From NCBI GenBank assembly GCA_965659415.1, contig CBFHVA010000001.1, forward strand, positions 62,001-126,000: 64,000 nt of DNA, read 5' to 3'. The translations under genes and the position numbers were made by a program. Shown piece after piece: positions 25,384 to 33,877 of the stretch. The notes below the pieces were generated by a model. It saw only the letters and a list, made by a program, of their open reading frames with translations. It ran no database searches and had not been told where the DNA came from. The first letter of the stretch is position 1, and the number at the start of each line of letters is the position of its first letter. Source of the DNA: Phaeocystidibacter sp965659415 (GTDB lineage Bacteria; Bacteroidota; Bacteroidia; Flavobacteriales; Schleiferiaceae).

Positions 25384-27093
25384 ATGCTCGACCCTCAATT
25401 AATAAGCAAAGCCCAAAATTGGCTTCAAGATCCTATTGATGCTACCTCGCAGGCTCAGGTCCGTAGAATGCTGGATTCAGATCATGACGAACTGGTCGAA
25501 TCCTTTTACAAGGACCTGGATTTCGGGACAGGTGGCATGCGCGGTATCATGGGTCTCGGAACCAACCGAATCAATAAATACACACTGGGTCAAGCCACTC
25601 AAGGTCTTTCGAATTATCTCTTATCACAGTTTTCATCCGAAATACACGTGGCCATTGCGTTTGACTCAAGAAACCAAAGCGACACCCTTGCGCGCGACGT
25701 GGCAAGTGTTTTTGCAGCCAACGGTATTCGCGTTTCGCTATTCGAAAGTTTAAGGCCTACGCCAGAGCTTTCCTATGCCATTCGTAACTTGGGATGCCAA
25801 GCAGGCATTGTCCTTACCGCTTCGCACAATCCAAAGGAATATAATGGATATAAGGTGTATTGGAATGACGGCGGGCAATTGGTTCCTCCTCACGACAAAG
25901 CCATCATCCAAGAAGTTCGTAAGGTTCCTCTTACGGGTATAAAGTTCACCTCCGATGATAGCTTAATCAATATCATTGGTGAGAAGGTCGATACCGCCTA
26001 TTTGAATGAAGTTGCTAAGCTTTCGCAAGGCAATGCAGGCAAAGATGAATTGAAAATCGTCTTTACGCCTTTGCACGGCACAAGCGTGGTTCTGATGGAA
26101 CGTGCGCTTCGTCAAGTGGGTTTCCAGAATATTAGCATTGTGGAAGAGCAATCCACTCCCGATGGGAACTTTCCAACCGTAGCCTCCCCAAATCCAGAGG
26201 AAGCAGCCGCCTTGGCCATGGCCGTACAGCGAGCAGAATCCGAGCAGGCCGATTTGGTTATTGGTTGCGACCCCGACACCGACCGCGTTGGTATTGCCGT
26301 ACGTGGTGAAGATGGCAAAATGAAACTATTGAACGGTAACCAAACGGGAGCTGTCCTTTTTGAATACGTGCTGGGAAATCTATCTAGGAATAATGCACTT
26401 CCAAAAAACGCCTTCACGGCCACCACGGTCGTAACGAGCAACCTCATGGAAGAAATATCAGAGCATTATGGCGTGGAATCGCTCCGATGCCTAACGGGCT
26501 TTAAATGGATTGCGGATCTCATTCTTCAAAATCAAGCTTCCAAGAAATTCATTTTGGGAGGTGAAGAAAGCTATGGATACATGATTGGCGACTTTGTGAG
26601 AGACAAGGACGCTATTTCCGCAGCAGTAATGATAGCCGAAACAGCTGCCTATGCGAAGGCTCAAGGCAAGTCTTATGTGGAAATGCTCAACGATATTCAC
26701 AAGCGTCACGGTTTCTACCTAGAACGACTCATCTCTTTGGTGAAGAAAGGAAAATCAGGTGCGGAAGAAATCAGCAAAATGATGGAAGACTTGCGTGCTA
26801 ACCCACCTAGTTCTTTAGCAGAAAGGCCAATCGCCGAGCTCCGAGACTATCAAAAGCAAACTATCACTAATCTAGAAGATGGTTCCACACGACCTACTGG
26901 CTTACCAGCGAGCAATGTGATTCAGCTTGTGAATTCCAATGGCGATATTGCTACTGCGCGCCCTTCAGGCACAGAGCCTAAGATCAAGTTTTACTTCTCT
27001 GTCAAACGAGATTGGACCTCTGGATCATCCCAAGAAATGGAAAATGAACTCAATCGCATCATCGATCAAATGATGAGCGATTTGGGCATTTAG
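25384..27093 (+). CDS. Phosphoglucomutase/phosphomannomutase
   Basis: A 569-residue alpha-D-phosphohexomutase of the long PgcA type, interconverting hexose 1- and 6-phosphates for polysaccharide and sugar-nucleotide synthesis. All four family sites are present: the phosphoserine loop TASHNPKEYNGYKVYW with Ser147, the Mg-binding loop GCDPDTDRVG, the sugar-binding loop GGEESYGY, and the phosphate-binding loop RPSGTEPKIKFY near the C-terminus. Substrate preference (glucose, mannose or deoxyribose phosphate) cannot be decided from sequence alone. A GT39-like transferase gene follows 35 bases later. Confidence 0.94.
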   Translation: MLDPQLISKAQNWLQDPIDATSQAQVRRMLDSDHDELVESFYKDLDFGTGGMRGIMGLGTNRINKYTLGQATQGLSNYLLSQFSSEIHVAIAFDSRNQSDTLARDVASVFAANGIRVSLFESLRPTPELSYAIRNLGCQAGIVLTASHNPKEYNGYKVYWNDGGQLVPPHDKAIIQEVRKVPLTGIKFTSDDSLINIIGEKVDTAYLNEVAKLSQGNAGKDELKIVFTPLHGTSVVLMERALRQVGFQNISIVEEQSTPDGNFPTVASPNPEEAAALAMAVQRAESEQADLVIGCDPDTDRVGIAVRGEDGKMKLLNGNQTGAVLFEYVLGNLSRNNALPKNAFTATTVVTSNLMEEISEHYGVESLRCLTGFKWIADLILQNQASKKFILGGEESYGYMIGDFVRDKDAISAAVMIAETAAYAKAQGKSYVEMLNDIHKRHGFYLERLISLVKKGKSGAEEISKMMEDLRANPPSSLAERPIAELRDYQKQTITNLEDGSTRPTGLPASNVIQLVNSNGDIATARPSGTEPKIKFYFSVKRDWTSGSSQEMENELNRIIDQMMSDLGI

Positions 27094-27127
27094 CTCAACC
27101 AAGAGTAGAACCGGTTTATACTACGGA

Positions 27128-28828
27128 ATGGGACTATTTAAACGCTGGGCCATCAACCTAATATTCGCACTTACCGCTTTGGTATATGCGTTGGGTTTAT
27201 TTATCGATGTTATGGACATCGACTCCGCCCAATATGCGGAACTCAGCAGAGAAATGCTCGAATCCGGGTCCTTCCTTGAAGTTTATCTCCTAGGGCATGA
27301 TTATCTCGACAAACCGCCATTCTTATTCTGGATTACGAGCCTTTCATTTTGGATTTTTGGTGAAGCAGAGTGGTCGTTTAGGCTAGGAAGTATATTGTTT
27401 AGCGCTGTAGGCATAATTGCCACATATAAATTGGGCAATCTGCTATACAACAAGCGAATTGGATTCGTTGCAGCCTTAATGCTGATGAGCAGTTTGGCCT
27501 TTGTGCTTATGAACAACGATGTTCGTACCGATACCATTCTAACCAGTGCAATCGTCATCTCCGTATGGAAACTCATGGCCTACTTGTACTACAAGCGCAA
27601 AAGAGATTTGCTCTTTGGTTTTACCGCTATGGCCATTGCGATGATGACCAAAGGTCCCATTGGAATGATTGTTCCGTTAATGGCACTTGGCAGCTACACC
27701 ATCGGGCGTAAGAAGTACGCGGATTTATTCCGTCCTCAATGGCTGCTGGGATTCCTTTGGGTAGCACTGCTGCTCATTCCAATGAGCTATGGCCTGTATC
27801 AGCAGTTTGACCTCCATCCAGAAAAAGTATTGGCGTTTAACAGCGACACGGGCGTGGTGAAAAAGGAAAATGTGAGCGGCCTCCGTTTCTTCTTCTGGGA
27901 TCAGAGCTTTGGACGCATCACAGGCGGAAATCAATGGTCGAATAGCGCAGGACCTTTCTTCTTTGTTCACACCTTTATTTGGAGTTTCTTTCCTTGGGCT
28001 CTACTCGCCGTTTGGGCTTTCTTCTGGCGAATTATTGTAGCCGTAAATGATGTTATCAAAGGTGAGAAGAAACAGGAGTGGCTAAGCCTGGGGGGATTCA
28101 TACTCCCCATTCTTGCATTGAGTTTCTCTCAGTACAAGTTGCCACACTACATCAATATCGCCTTGCCATTTGCTGCCATTTTCACTTCAGAGTTTGTCTT
28201 GAGGGTGGCGTATGAAAAATCGAAGCGCTGGTATAGCGTGGCATGGACTATTCAAGGATTAATAATTGCCTTCAGCATCCTCGCTTACATTCTAATTTCT
28301 TTCTTCTTCTTCCCTACGGTCACTTGGTCGCTCCATTTGCTTGTTCTAATCAACTTTGGAATTGGACTTTACTACTTCTTTAAAGGAGCTAAACTCGATC
28401 GACTCGTAGTTTCTTCTCTATTCAGTGTCCTCGGCGTGTTTGCATTGGTCAATGGCCATTTCTATCCAGAGTTGATGAAATATCAGCCAAGTGAAGAAGT
28501 ATCAAAGGACTTGGAATACCTTGAAGTAAATCCTGAACGATTCTACATCAAGCAAACTACAAACATGTATAGCATGTGTTTCTATACGCAGTCACAACCC
28601 ATCCGTTTGAATGCTGAAATAATTGCGAATACGAGCTTTTTACCTGAGAGTTACATCTACACGGATGCCGAAGGACTAGAGTTCCTCTCGGATAACCAGG
28701 TGTTTTATGAAGTGGTTAAGTCATACGACGAATATCCCGTTACCCGGTTGAGCCTGCCTTTCCTCATGGCAAAAACCCGTAAGGAAAATGTGCGCCAAGC
28801 GTACTTAGTGAGAGTATTAACCAGATAA
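27128..28828 (+). CDS. ArnT-like glycosyltransferase (GT39/GT83 type)
   Basis: A 566-residue polytopic membrane protein of the GT-C fold. After a first helix, the non-cytoplasmic loop carries the catalytic-type Asp stretch DVMDIDSAQYAELSREML, and the second loop has GHDYLDKPPFLFWI, both typical of ArnT/PMT-like enzymes that move a sugar from a polyprenyl-phosphate carrier onto lipid or protein. Further helices include FGFTAMAIAMMTKGPIGMIVP and QYKLPHYINIALP. About 12 helices plus a C-terminal soluble tail (about 450-566) with a GxxY-rich end. Acceptor unknown; an envelope glycan is likely. Confidence 0.9.
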   Translation: MGLFKRWAINLIFALTALVYALGLFIDVMDIDSAQYAELSREMLESGSFLEVYLLGHDYLDKPPFLFWITSLSFWIFGEAEWSFRLGSILFSAVGIIATYKLGNLLYNKRIGFVAALMLMSSLAFVLMNNDVRTDTILTSAIVISVWKLMAYLYYKRKRDLLFGFTAMAIAMMTKGPIGMIVPLMALGSYTIGRKKYADLFRPQWLLGFLWVALLLIPMSYGLYQQFDLHPEKVLAFNSDTGVVKKENVSGLRFFFWDQSFGRITGGNQWSNSAGPFFFVHTFIWSFFPWALLAVWAFFWRIIVAVNDVIKGEKKQEWLSLGGFILPILALSFSQYKLPHYINIALPFAAIFTSEFVLRVAYEKSKRWYSVAWTIQGLIIAFSILAYILISFFFFPTVTWSLHLLVLINFGIGLYYFFKGAKLDRLVVSSLFSVLGVFALVNGHFYPELMKYQPSEEVSKDLEYLEVNPERFYIKQTTNMYSMCFYTQSQPIRLNAEIIANTSFLPESYIYTDAEGLEFLSDNQVFYEVVKSYDEYPVTRLSLPFLMAKTRKENVRQAYLVRVLTR

Positions 28829-28836
28829 TTTGTGCC

Positions 28837-30099
28837 ATGCGCATTTCCATCCCTACTTCAACTCTCTTTTTGCCCCTTGCACTGATTCTCGGGGCTTGTC
28901 AAGCAAATTCTTCTAACCAGAAAGAAGAATCGGAAATAACTCCCCACGGCACATCCGAAGTTACTTGGTTAGGTACACTCCACATGAATGATAGCACGGA
29001 TTTGCCCTTTCACTTCGATTGGGACAAGGAACACCAAAATATCACTATTGAAAATGCTGATGAGCGAATTTTTGTGGATTCTACTTATACCATTGGTGAT
29101 TCTATAGCATTCGTAATGCCTGTATTTCAGTCTGAGTTACACGTGCTGATGGGAGATGATACTTGGAACGGCTATTGGACAAAAACAGATGCCAAGAACT
29201 ACTGGATGCCTTTCACGGCCAAGGATCAAAGCATTGGAGCGCCCGATCGATTTACGCAAGTAGAAGCAAATAACAACACTCCCCTGCCTGGGCGCTGGGA
29301 AGTAGAACTCCGAACTGGAACCGACAATCCCAAACCAGCTATCGGCGAATTCAGTGTAAATGAATTCGGAAATGTGAAAGGTTCGTTTATTACTGAAACT
29401 GGCGATTATCGCTTTCTTTCAGGTGAGTTTGATGGTAATAGATTAGTCCTGTCGGCTTTTGACGGCATGCACGCTTATCTGTTCGAGGCTGAATACATAA
29501 ATGGAGAGCTACGCGGCACGCACTACAGTGGCCTAACGTATGCCCAGCATTGGAAAGCAACACCAAGTGAGGACTTTCAATTACGTGATCCAAAGGAACT
29601 GACGTTCTTAAAGGAAGGATATACAACCGTATCGTTTGGAGCACAAGCACTCAATGGCGATTCATTTATGTTCAATGGTGAAAATATTAAAGGCCCGACC
29701 ATTATTCAAATCATGGGTTCTTGGTGCCCGAACTGTATGGATGAAACCCGCTACTTCACAGAGCTTTATCAAGATTATCACAAGGATGGATTAAGTGTAG
29801 TGGGCATCACATTTGAGACACGAACCAAGCTGGAGGATGCGCTTCCAGCTATTGAGCGAATGGTTGCAGATTTGGATATTCCTTATAACATAGTTTTCGG
29901 GGGTCAAGCTCGAAGTGAAAGCATTGCATCTACTCTTCCCATGATCGACAATTTCATGTCGTACCCCACTTCCATCTTCTTAGACAAAGAAGGGCGGGTA
30001 CGCGAAATTCACACAGGCTTTAGTGGTCCAGGTACCAGTATTTATGAGCAATACACCTTTGAAACGGAAGCTCTCATAGAAACGATGCTAAACGAGTGA
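28837..30099 (+). CDS. TlpA-like thioredoxin-domain lipoprotein
   Basis: A 420-residue lipoprotein; the lipobox LILGAC gives acylated Cys21. Residues about 40-255 are a beta-rich, non-catalytic region (two related parts, SEVTWLGTLHMNDSTDLPFHFDW and PLPGRWEVELRTGTDNPKPAIGEF) seen in Bacteroidota TlpA-family proteins. Residues about 265-420 are a TlpA/AhpC-type thioredoxin fold with redox motif WCPNC (Cys297, Cys300), followed by MDETRYFTELYQDYHKDGLSVVGIT and YPTSIFLDKEGRVREIHTGF. Likely a periplasm-facing thiol-disulfide reductant. It lies in a run of same-strand genes, 2 bases before the YkgJ gene. Confidence 0.92.
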   Translation: MRISIPTSTLFLPLALILGACQANSSNQKEESEITPHGTSEVTWLGTLHMNDSTDLPFHFDWDKEHQNITIENADERIFVDSTYTIGDSIAFVMPVFQSELHVLMGDDTWNGYWTKTDAKNYWMPFTAKDQSIGAPDRFTQVEANNNTPLPGRWEVELRTGTDNPKPAIGEFSVNEFGNVKGSFITETGDYRFLSGEFDGNRLVLSAFDGMHAYLFEAEYINGELRGTHYSGLTYAQHWKATPSEDFQLRDPKELTFLKEGYTTVSFGAQALNGDSFMFNGENIKGPTIIQIMGSWCPNCMDETRYFTELYQDYHKDGLSVVGITFETRTKLEDALPAIERMVADLDIPYNIVFGGQARSESIASTLPMIDNFMSYPTSIFLDKEGRVREIHTGFSGPGTSIYEQYTFETEALIETMLNE

Positions 30100-30100
30100 T

Positions 30101-30592
30101 ATGTCACACGAACTCTTACCCGACCTGAAGTCACTCGCCAGTGCCAAGAAGAAATCCCACCAAAAGTTGGTGCGGCGTTTGGCCAAGGCTGATGGTAAGA
30201 AAGTAGACCGCGCCATACACGAATTGCACACGGAAGTATTTTCTTGTACCGATTGCCTACAATGCGCAAATTGTTGCAAAACGACAGGACCACTTTTCAC
30301 TAGGAAGGACATTGACCGAATAAGTAAACACCTCAAACTAAAGCCAGCCGATTTCGAATCGGAATATCTCCGCGTTGATGAAGACGGCGACTTTGTCCTA
30401 AAATCTGTTCCATGCTCCTTTTTAGAGGATGACAATAAGTGCTCAATTTACGAGGTCCGACCAAAGGCTTGTCGTGAGTATCCGCACACGGATCGGATCA
30501 AGCAGCAGCAAATACTCAATCTAACTAGGAAGAATGCTTCCATTTGTCCAGCTGTGTTCACCATTATGGAAAAACTAAACGAGGCGTTTTGA
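30101..30592 (+). CDS. YkgJ-family cysteine cluster protein
   Basis: A 163-residue protein of the YkgJ (UPF0153) family, thought to bind zinc or an iron-sulfur centre. The Cys cluster is CTDCLQCANCCKTTGP, followed by VPCSFLEDDNKCSIYEVRPKACREYPH. A last Cys (ICPAVF) follows near the C-terminus. Function of the family is unknown. The ATG is 2 bases after the TlpA-like gene and its TGA stop overlaps the start of csaA, so it sits inside a tightly packed operon. Confidence 0.92.
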   Translation: MSHELLPDLKSLASAKKKSHQKLVRRLAKADGKKVDRAIHELHTEVFSCTDCLQCANCCKTTGPLFTRKDIDRISKHLKLKPADFESEYLRVDEDGDFVLKSVPCSFLEDDNKCSIYEVRPKACREYPHTDRIKQQQILNLTRKNASICPAVFTIMEKLNEAF

Positions 30593-30933
30593 GTGAAAAG
30601 ATTCAATACGGAGATTTCTCCAAAGTAGATATACGAGTTGGAACCATACTTGAAGCTTCGGAATTGCCCAATGCTCGTAAGCCCGCTTGGGTCATGAAAA
30701 TCGACTTTGGTGAATTCGGAGTACTGAAAAGTTCTGCTCAGATTACCGCACTTTATTCAAAGGATGCACTTATTGGAAAACAGGTTATGGCCGTGGTTAA
30801 TTTGGAGCCACGACAAGTGGGAAGCATCATGTCGGAGTGCCTCGTACTTGGATTCCCAGTTCCCGGATCCCCTGACGAAGTTATCTTAGCTCAGCCAGAA
30901 CGACACGTACCCAATGGCTCTCAATTATCCTGA
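30589..30933 (+). CDS. csaA: CsaA-type tRNA-binding domain protein
   Basis: A 114-residue OB-fold protein with FSKVDIRVGTILEASELPNARKPAWVMKIDFG, SSAQITALYSKDALIGKQVMAVVNLEPRQVGSIMSECLVLGF, the tRNA-binding domain found in CsaA (reported as a chaperone with export-related activity) and at the C-terminus of MetRS. Length matches CsaA (about 110 aa). The longer frame opens inside YkgJ; the natural start is TTG at 30589, overlapping the YkgJ stop as TTGA. The same TTGA arrangement is seen at 21955. Role in tRNA or protein quality control is inferred from the family. Confidence 0.9.
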   Translation: MSEKIQYGDFSKVDIRVGTILEASELPNARKPAWVMKIDFGEFGVLKSSAQITALYSKDALIGKQVMAVVNLEPRQVGSIMSECLVLGFPVPGSPDEVILAQPERHVPNGSQLS

Positions 30934-30964
30934 ATCCCAGTTATCCCATTAAATCCTTGGCGTC

Positions 30965-31765
30965 ATGAAAAGAATTCAACTGTTCGAATTTGAAGATTTT
31001 GCTTGGTTCCCCAAAGGCATTCGCAGCAGCATGACCAACCTCATCATCGTATTGATGAAATGGATGGGCACCACGGAAGTGATTAAGATTTTGGTGAAGG
31101 ATTTAATCGAAAAGGGAAACCACAAGCAGGTTACCGATTTGGGCTCCGGATCAGGCGGCGTTATGCCTGATGTGGTTCGAGAACTCAATGTAACCGACAA
31201 TTCTGCAATCAAATTACAACTAACAGACCTCCACCCTAACCCTAACATTGCAGACGTCTACAACCGTGTTGACGATGAGGTTTCTTATCGCACTGAATCG
31301 GTAAATGCCGTAAATCTAGCCAATGCTCCTGAAGGCTTGGTGACTATGGTTAACAGCTTCCATCACATGCCGCCCACAGTCGCTAAGGCCATCTTGAAAT
31401 CAGCCCAAGAAAACAAGCGAACGCTATTGATTTATGAACTAGCTCAAAACAAGATTCCATTCCTTATATGGTGCATCATGTTGCCGATATCCCTTGTGAT
31501 ATTGATGCTCATGACGTGGGTTATGACCCCCATGGTTAAAGGCCTCACCTTTCAACAGGTGGTATTCACTTATTTCATTCCAATAATCCCAATTTGTTAT
31601 GCGTGGGACGGACAAGCTTCTATGCCCCGTACCTATGCATTCAAGGACTTGGAAGAAATGATCCATGAATTTAGATCAGAAGATTATCAATGGATAATTG
31701 AACCCACTCTCAAACCTGATGGTAAGAAGGCGGGATATTGTGTGAAGGGAATACCAGCTTCGTAA
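30965..31765 (+). CDS. Class I SAM-dependent methyltransferase, membrane-associated
   Basis: A 266-residue protein. The Rossmann methyltransferase core is visible at about 55-165: motif I VTDLGSGSGGVMPDVV, the acidic strand LQLTDLHPNPNIADVY, and the post-core strand GLVTMVNSFHHMPP, then LLIYELAQN. After the core comes a hydrophobic segment of about 45 residues (IPFLIWCIMLPISLVILMLMTWVMTP) that is unusual for soluble enzymes and suggests association with the membrane, followed by a soluble end ending GKKAGYCVKGIP. Substrate unknown. It is the last gene of the plus-strand run and is convergent with the YbjQ gene, 2 bases away. Confidence 0.85.
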   Translation: MKRIQLFEFEDFAWFPKGIRSSMTNLIIVLMKWMGTTEVIKILVKDLIEKGNHKQVTDLGSGSGGVMPDVVRELNVTDNSAIKLQLTDLHPNPNIADVYNRVDDEVSYRTESVNAVNLANAPEGLVTMVNSFHHMPPTVAKAILKSAQENKRTLLIYELAQNKIPFLIWCIMLPISLVILMLMTWVMTPMVKGLTFQQVVFTYFIPIIPICYAWDGQASMPRTYAFKDLEEMIHEFRSEDYQWIIEPTLKPDGKKAGYCVKGIPAS

Positions 31766-31767
31766 AT

Positions 31768-32088
31768 CTATTCAGCAATTACGGCGGTTCCGCTTGCGCT
31801 TACCATCAGCATACTGCCATTGGTTCCGATCACCTCGTAGTCCAAATCGATACCTACCACGGCATTAGCTCCGATGGCTCTCGCACGGTCACCGAGCTCC
31901 TTCATGGCTGATTCGCGCGCTTCGAGCAACACGCGTTCGTACGAACCTGCTCTACCACCAACGATATCGCGAATTCCTGCAAACAAGTCTTTAAAGAGAT
32001 TGGCCCCTATAATGGTTTCGCCAGCGATAACGCCTTTGTACTGAACTATTTTCTTTCCTTCAATTTGCGGTGTGGTTGTAAAAATCAT
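31768..32088 (-). CDS. YbjQ-family (UPF0145) protein
   Basis: A 106-residue protein of the YbjQ/UPF0145 family (sometimes called heavy-metal-binding domain). Family motifs: IFTTTPQIEGKKIVQYKGVIAGETIIGANLF, LLEARESAMKELGDRARAIGANAVVGIDLDYEVIG and SMLMVSASGTAVI. The start is the ATG at 32088, overlapping the stop of the ion channel gene as ATGA, so the two should be translated together. The family forms pentameric rings in known structures, but the function is not established. Confidence 0.92.
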   Translation of the reverse strand: MIFTTTPQIEGKKIVQYKGVIAGETIIGANLFKDLFAGIRDIVGGRAGSYERVLLEARESAMKELGDRARAIGANAVVGIDLDYEVIGTNGSMLMVSASGTAVIAE

Positions 32089-32915
32089 AGGTCTGTGTCT
32101 TGAGTTTCTATATGCAATTGAGCGCCACAGTTGTAGCAATGTATAGCGTCTGAACGGTGATTGGTAACGTGGCAGTTTCTACATGTATTCTCCTTCTTTT
32201 CATCATCGAGCTTGCGCGCACGGACAAACTCTGAAGTTACAATGCCTGTAGGTACTGCGATAATCCCATACCCGAGAAGCATGATCATGGAGGCCAGAAT
32301 TTTTCCCAATGGAGTTACGGGTGAAATATCACCATAGCCTACCGTCGACAAAGTTACAATGGCCCAATAAATGGAATTGGGAATGTCTTTAAACCCGCTA
32401 TCTGCGCCTTCTACCACATACATCAGTGAACCCATAATGGTCACCAATATCAAGATGGAAAGAATGAAGACGCTAATCTTTCTGGAACTTGAAATGAGAG
32501 CACGCATCATCACCATCCCGTCACGTGAATAATGGTACAGCTTGAGCACTCTAAAGACGCGCAAGATCCGGAGACCTCGTATTACAATCAAGAATTGTGA
32601 ACCCGCTACAAATATGCTCAGATACGTAGGTAAGATGGAGATTAAATCAATGATTCCCAGAAAAGACAAAGTGTAGGTTTTCGGCCTGGGGGTAACGTAG
32701 ATCCGCATCAGATACTCTACTGTGAAGAGCAATGTGAATATCCACTCGAGATAGAAGAAGACATCTCCAAAATCCTCATGCAGCTCAACAACACTGTCGA
32801 GTAACACGACCAATATGCTCAGAACTATGGCCCAAATGAGAATAATGTCGAAGGCTTTCGCTGCAGGAGTATCAGACTTAAAAATGATGTGCCGTATACG
32901 TTGGCGGATAGTCAT
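32085..32915 (-). CDS. Voltage-gated-like potassium channel with C-terminal zinc ribbon
   Basis: A 276-residue six-helix ion channel. Helices S1-S3 run from about 20 to 120, the S4 voltage sensor is IRGLRILRVFRVLKLYH with regularly spaced Arg, the pore has the K+ selectivity filter TVGYGD within WAIVTLSTVGYGDISP, and S6 is ILASMIMLLGYGIIAVPTGIVTS. After it comes a C-terminal zinc ribbon CRNCHVTNHRSDAIHCYNC (Cx2C, about 11 residues, Cx2C), instead of an RCK domain. I set the start at 32915 (TIRQRIR). The TTG ... TATCTTCA promoter upstream of it has near-leaderless spacing. The stop overlaps the YbjQ start. Confidence 0.92.
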   Translation of the reverse strand: MTIRQRIRHIIFKSDTPAAKAFDIILIWAIVLSILVVLLDSVVELHEDFGDVFFYLEWIFTLLFTVEYLMRIYVTPRPKTYTLSFLGIIDLISILPTYLSIFVAGSQFLIVIRGLRILRVFRVLKLYHYSRDGMVMMRALISSSRKISVFILSILILVTIMGSLMYVVEGADSGFKDIPNSIYWAIVTLSTVGYGDISPVTPLGKILASMIMLLGYGIIAVPTGIVTSEFVRARKLDDEKKENTCRNCHVTNHRSDAIHCYNCGAQLHIETQDTDL

Positions 32916-32919
32916 GCCA

Positions 32920-32948
32920 TGAAGATATACATTCTTAAAACACGTCAA
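32920..32948 (-). promoter_or_regulatory. Candidate promoter of the ion channel gene
   Basis: On the minus strand: TTG (32948-32946), an 18-base spacer and TATCTTCA (32927-32920), two bases from TAnnTTTG. It ends 4 bases before the ATG at 32915. Confidence 0.5.
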
Positions 32949-32967
32949 AAGAACCTTTGCTGTTCCC

Positions 32968-32975
32968 TATCTTTG
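32968..32975 (+). promoter_or_regulatory. -7 element of the WYL regulator, leaderless spacing
   Basis: TATCTTTG, an exact TAnnTTTG match, ends 5 bases before the ATG at 32981. Together with the channel promoter it makes a compact divergent promoter region of only 65 bases between start codons. Confidence 0.62.
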
Positions 32976-32980
32976 AAGGT

Positions 32981-33877
32981 ATGAATTTGACCGATTTGTT
33001 GCCCCGTTATGCCGTAATTGTTCAAGCGCTCCGCGATCTGCCTTACGCTACCTCCATCCAATTGAGCAGAATGCTTGTAGATGAAGGGTTTGAAGCACAC
33101 ACGAAGCAATTGCAGAAAGACATATCGGACATTCGCGAGCGTTTCGGAATCGACATTCTATTCCACAAAGGGCGCGAGGGTTACTTCATTTCGGAAGAAG
33201 GTCAACAAGCCACGGATGCATTTCTCGACTTTTTAGGTGTTGCTCGTGTATCGGAAATTGTGGGTCAGGCCTTGCGAGAGCAAAAAGAAGTATCGCCATA
33301 CGTGAGCTTCGAACACGAAGGTCTTTGGGCCGGCACTCGATGGCTTCCACAGCTTGTAACGGCTGTTAAGGAGCATAAATGGGTGGGATTTAACTATCGA
33401 AAGTTTGAAACCGATCAGGTTAAGCACTACTCGCTCCAACCTTTGTTGCTGAAGCAGTATCAAGGCAGATGGTATTTAATTGGACGCCAACAAAATGAGG
33501 AAGACCGCACTTTTGGAATCGATCGAATTGAAGACCTAAAAGTCCGTGACCAAGTTTTTACACCTCCTACCGGCGATCCTAGAGCGAGATTTGCGAACGT
33601 GGTTGGCCTCGATCACAGCAGAGGCAATGTAGAAACCGTGCGCTTTAGCTGTGAGCCCATTCAAGCTCAATACCTAAAAACTCTTCCATTGCATAAAAGT
33701 CAGCGGATCATTCGCGATGGCAAGCTAGAAACCGTTTTTGAGGTGAAGGTGATTCCCAACTATGAGTTCGTTCAACGCATATTGATGTTAGGAGCCAAAG
33801 TGAAAGTATTGCAACCCGCATCGTTGGTCATGGAGATTTATAGTCACCACTTGGAAGCAGCCAAACAATACGAGTAG
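32981..33877 (+). CDS. WYL-domain transcriptional regulator
   Basis: A 298-residue DNA-binding regulator. The N-terminal helix-turn-helix (about 1-75) contains TSIQLSRMLVDEGFEAHTKQLQKDISDIRERFGIDI, then a WYL domain (about 120-230) with VGFNYRKFE, the core QPLLLKQYQGRWYLIGRQQNEEDRTFGIDRIEDL, and a C-terminal WCX-like part. WYL domains sense ligands, often nucleic acid related, and control stress or defence genes. I chose ATG 32981 rather than the upstream extension because the -7 element ends 5 bases before it. Target genes unknown; the divergent channel/YbjQ unit is a natural candidate. Confidence 0.88.
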   Translation: MNLTDLLPRYAVIVQALRDLPYATSIQLSRMLVDEGFEAHTKQLQKDISDIRERFGIDILFHKGREGYFISEEGQQATDAFLDFLGVARVSEIVGQALREQKEVSPYVSFEHEGLWAGTRWLPQLVTAVKEHKWVGFNYRKFETDQVKHYSLQPLLLKQYQGRWYLIGRQQNEEDRTFGIDRIEDLKVRDQVFTPPTGDPRARFANVVGLDHSRGNVETVRFSCEPIQAQYLKTLPLHKSQRIIRDGKLETVFEVKVIPNYEFVQRILMLGAKVKVLQPASLVMEIYSHHLEAAKQYE

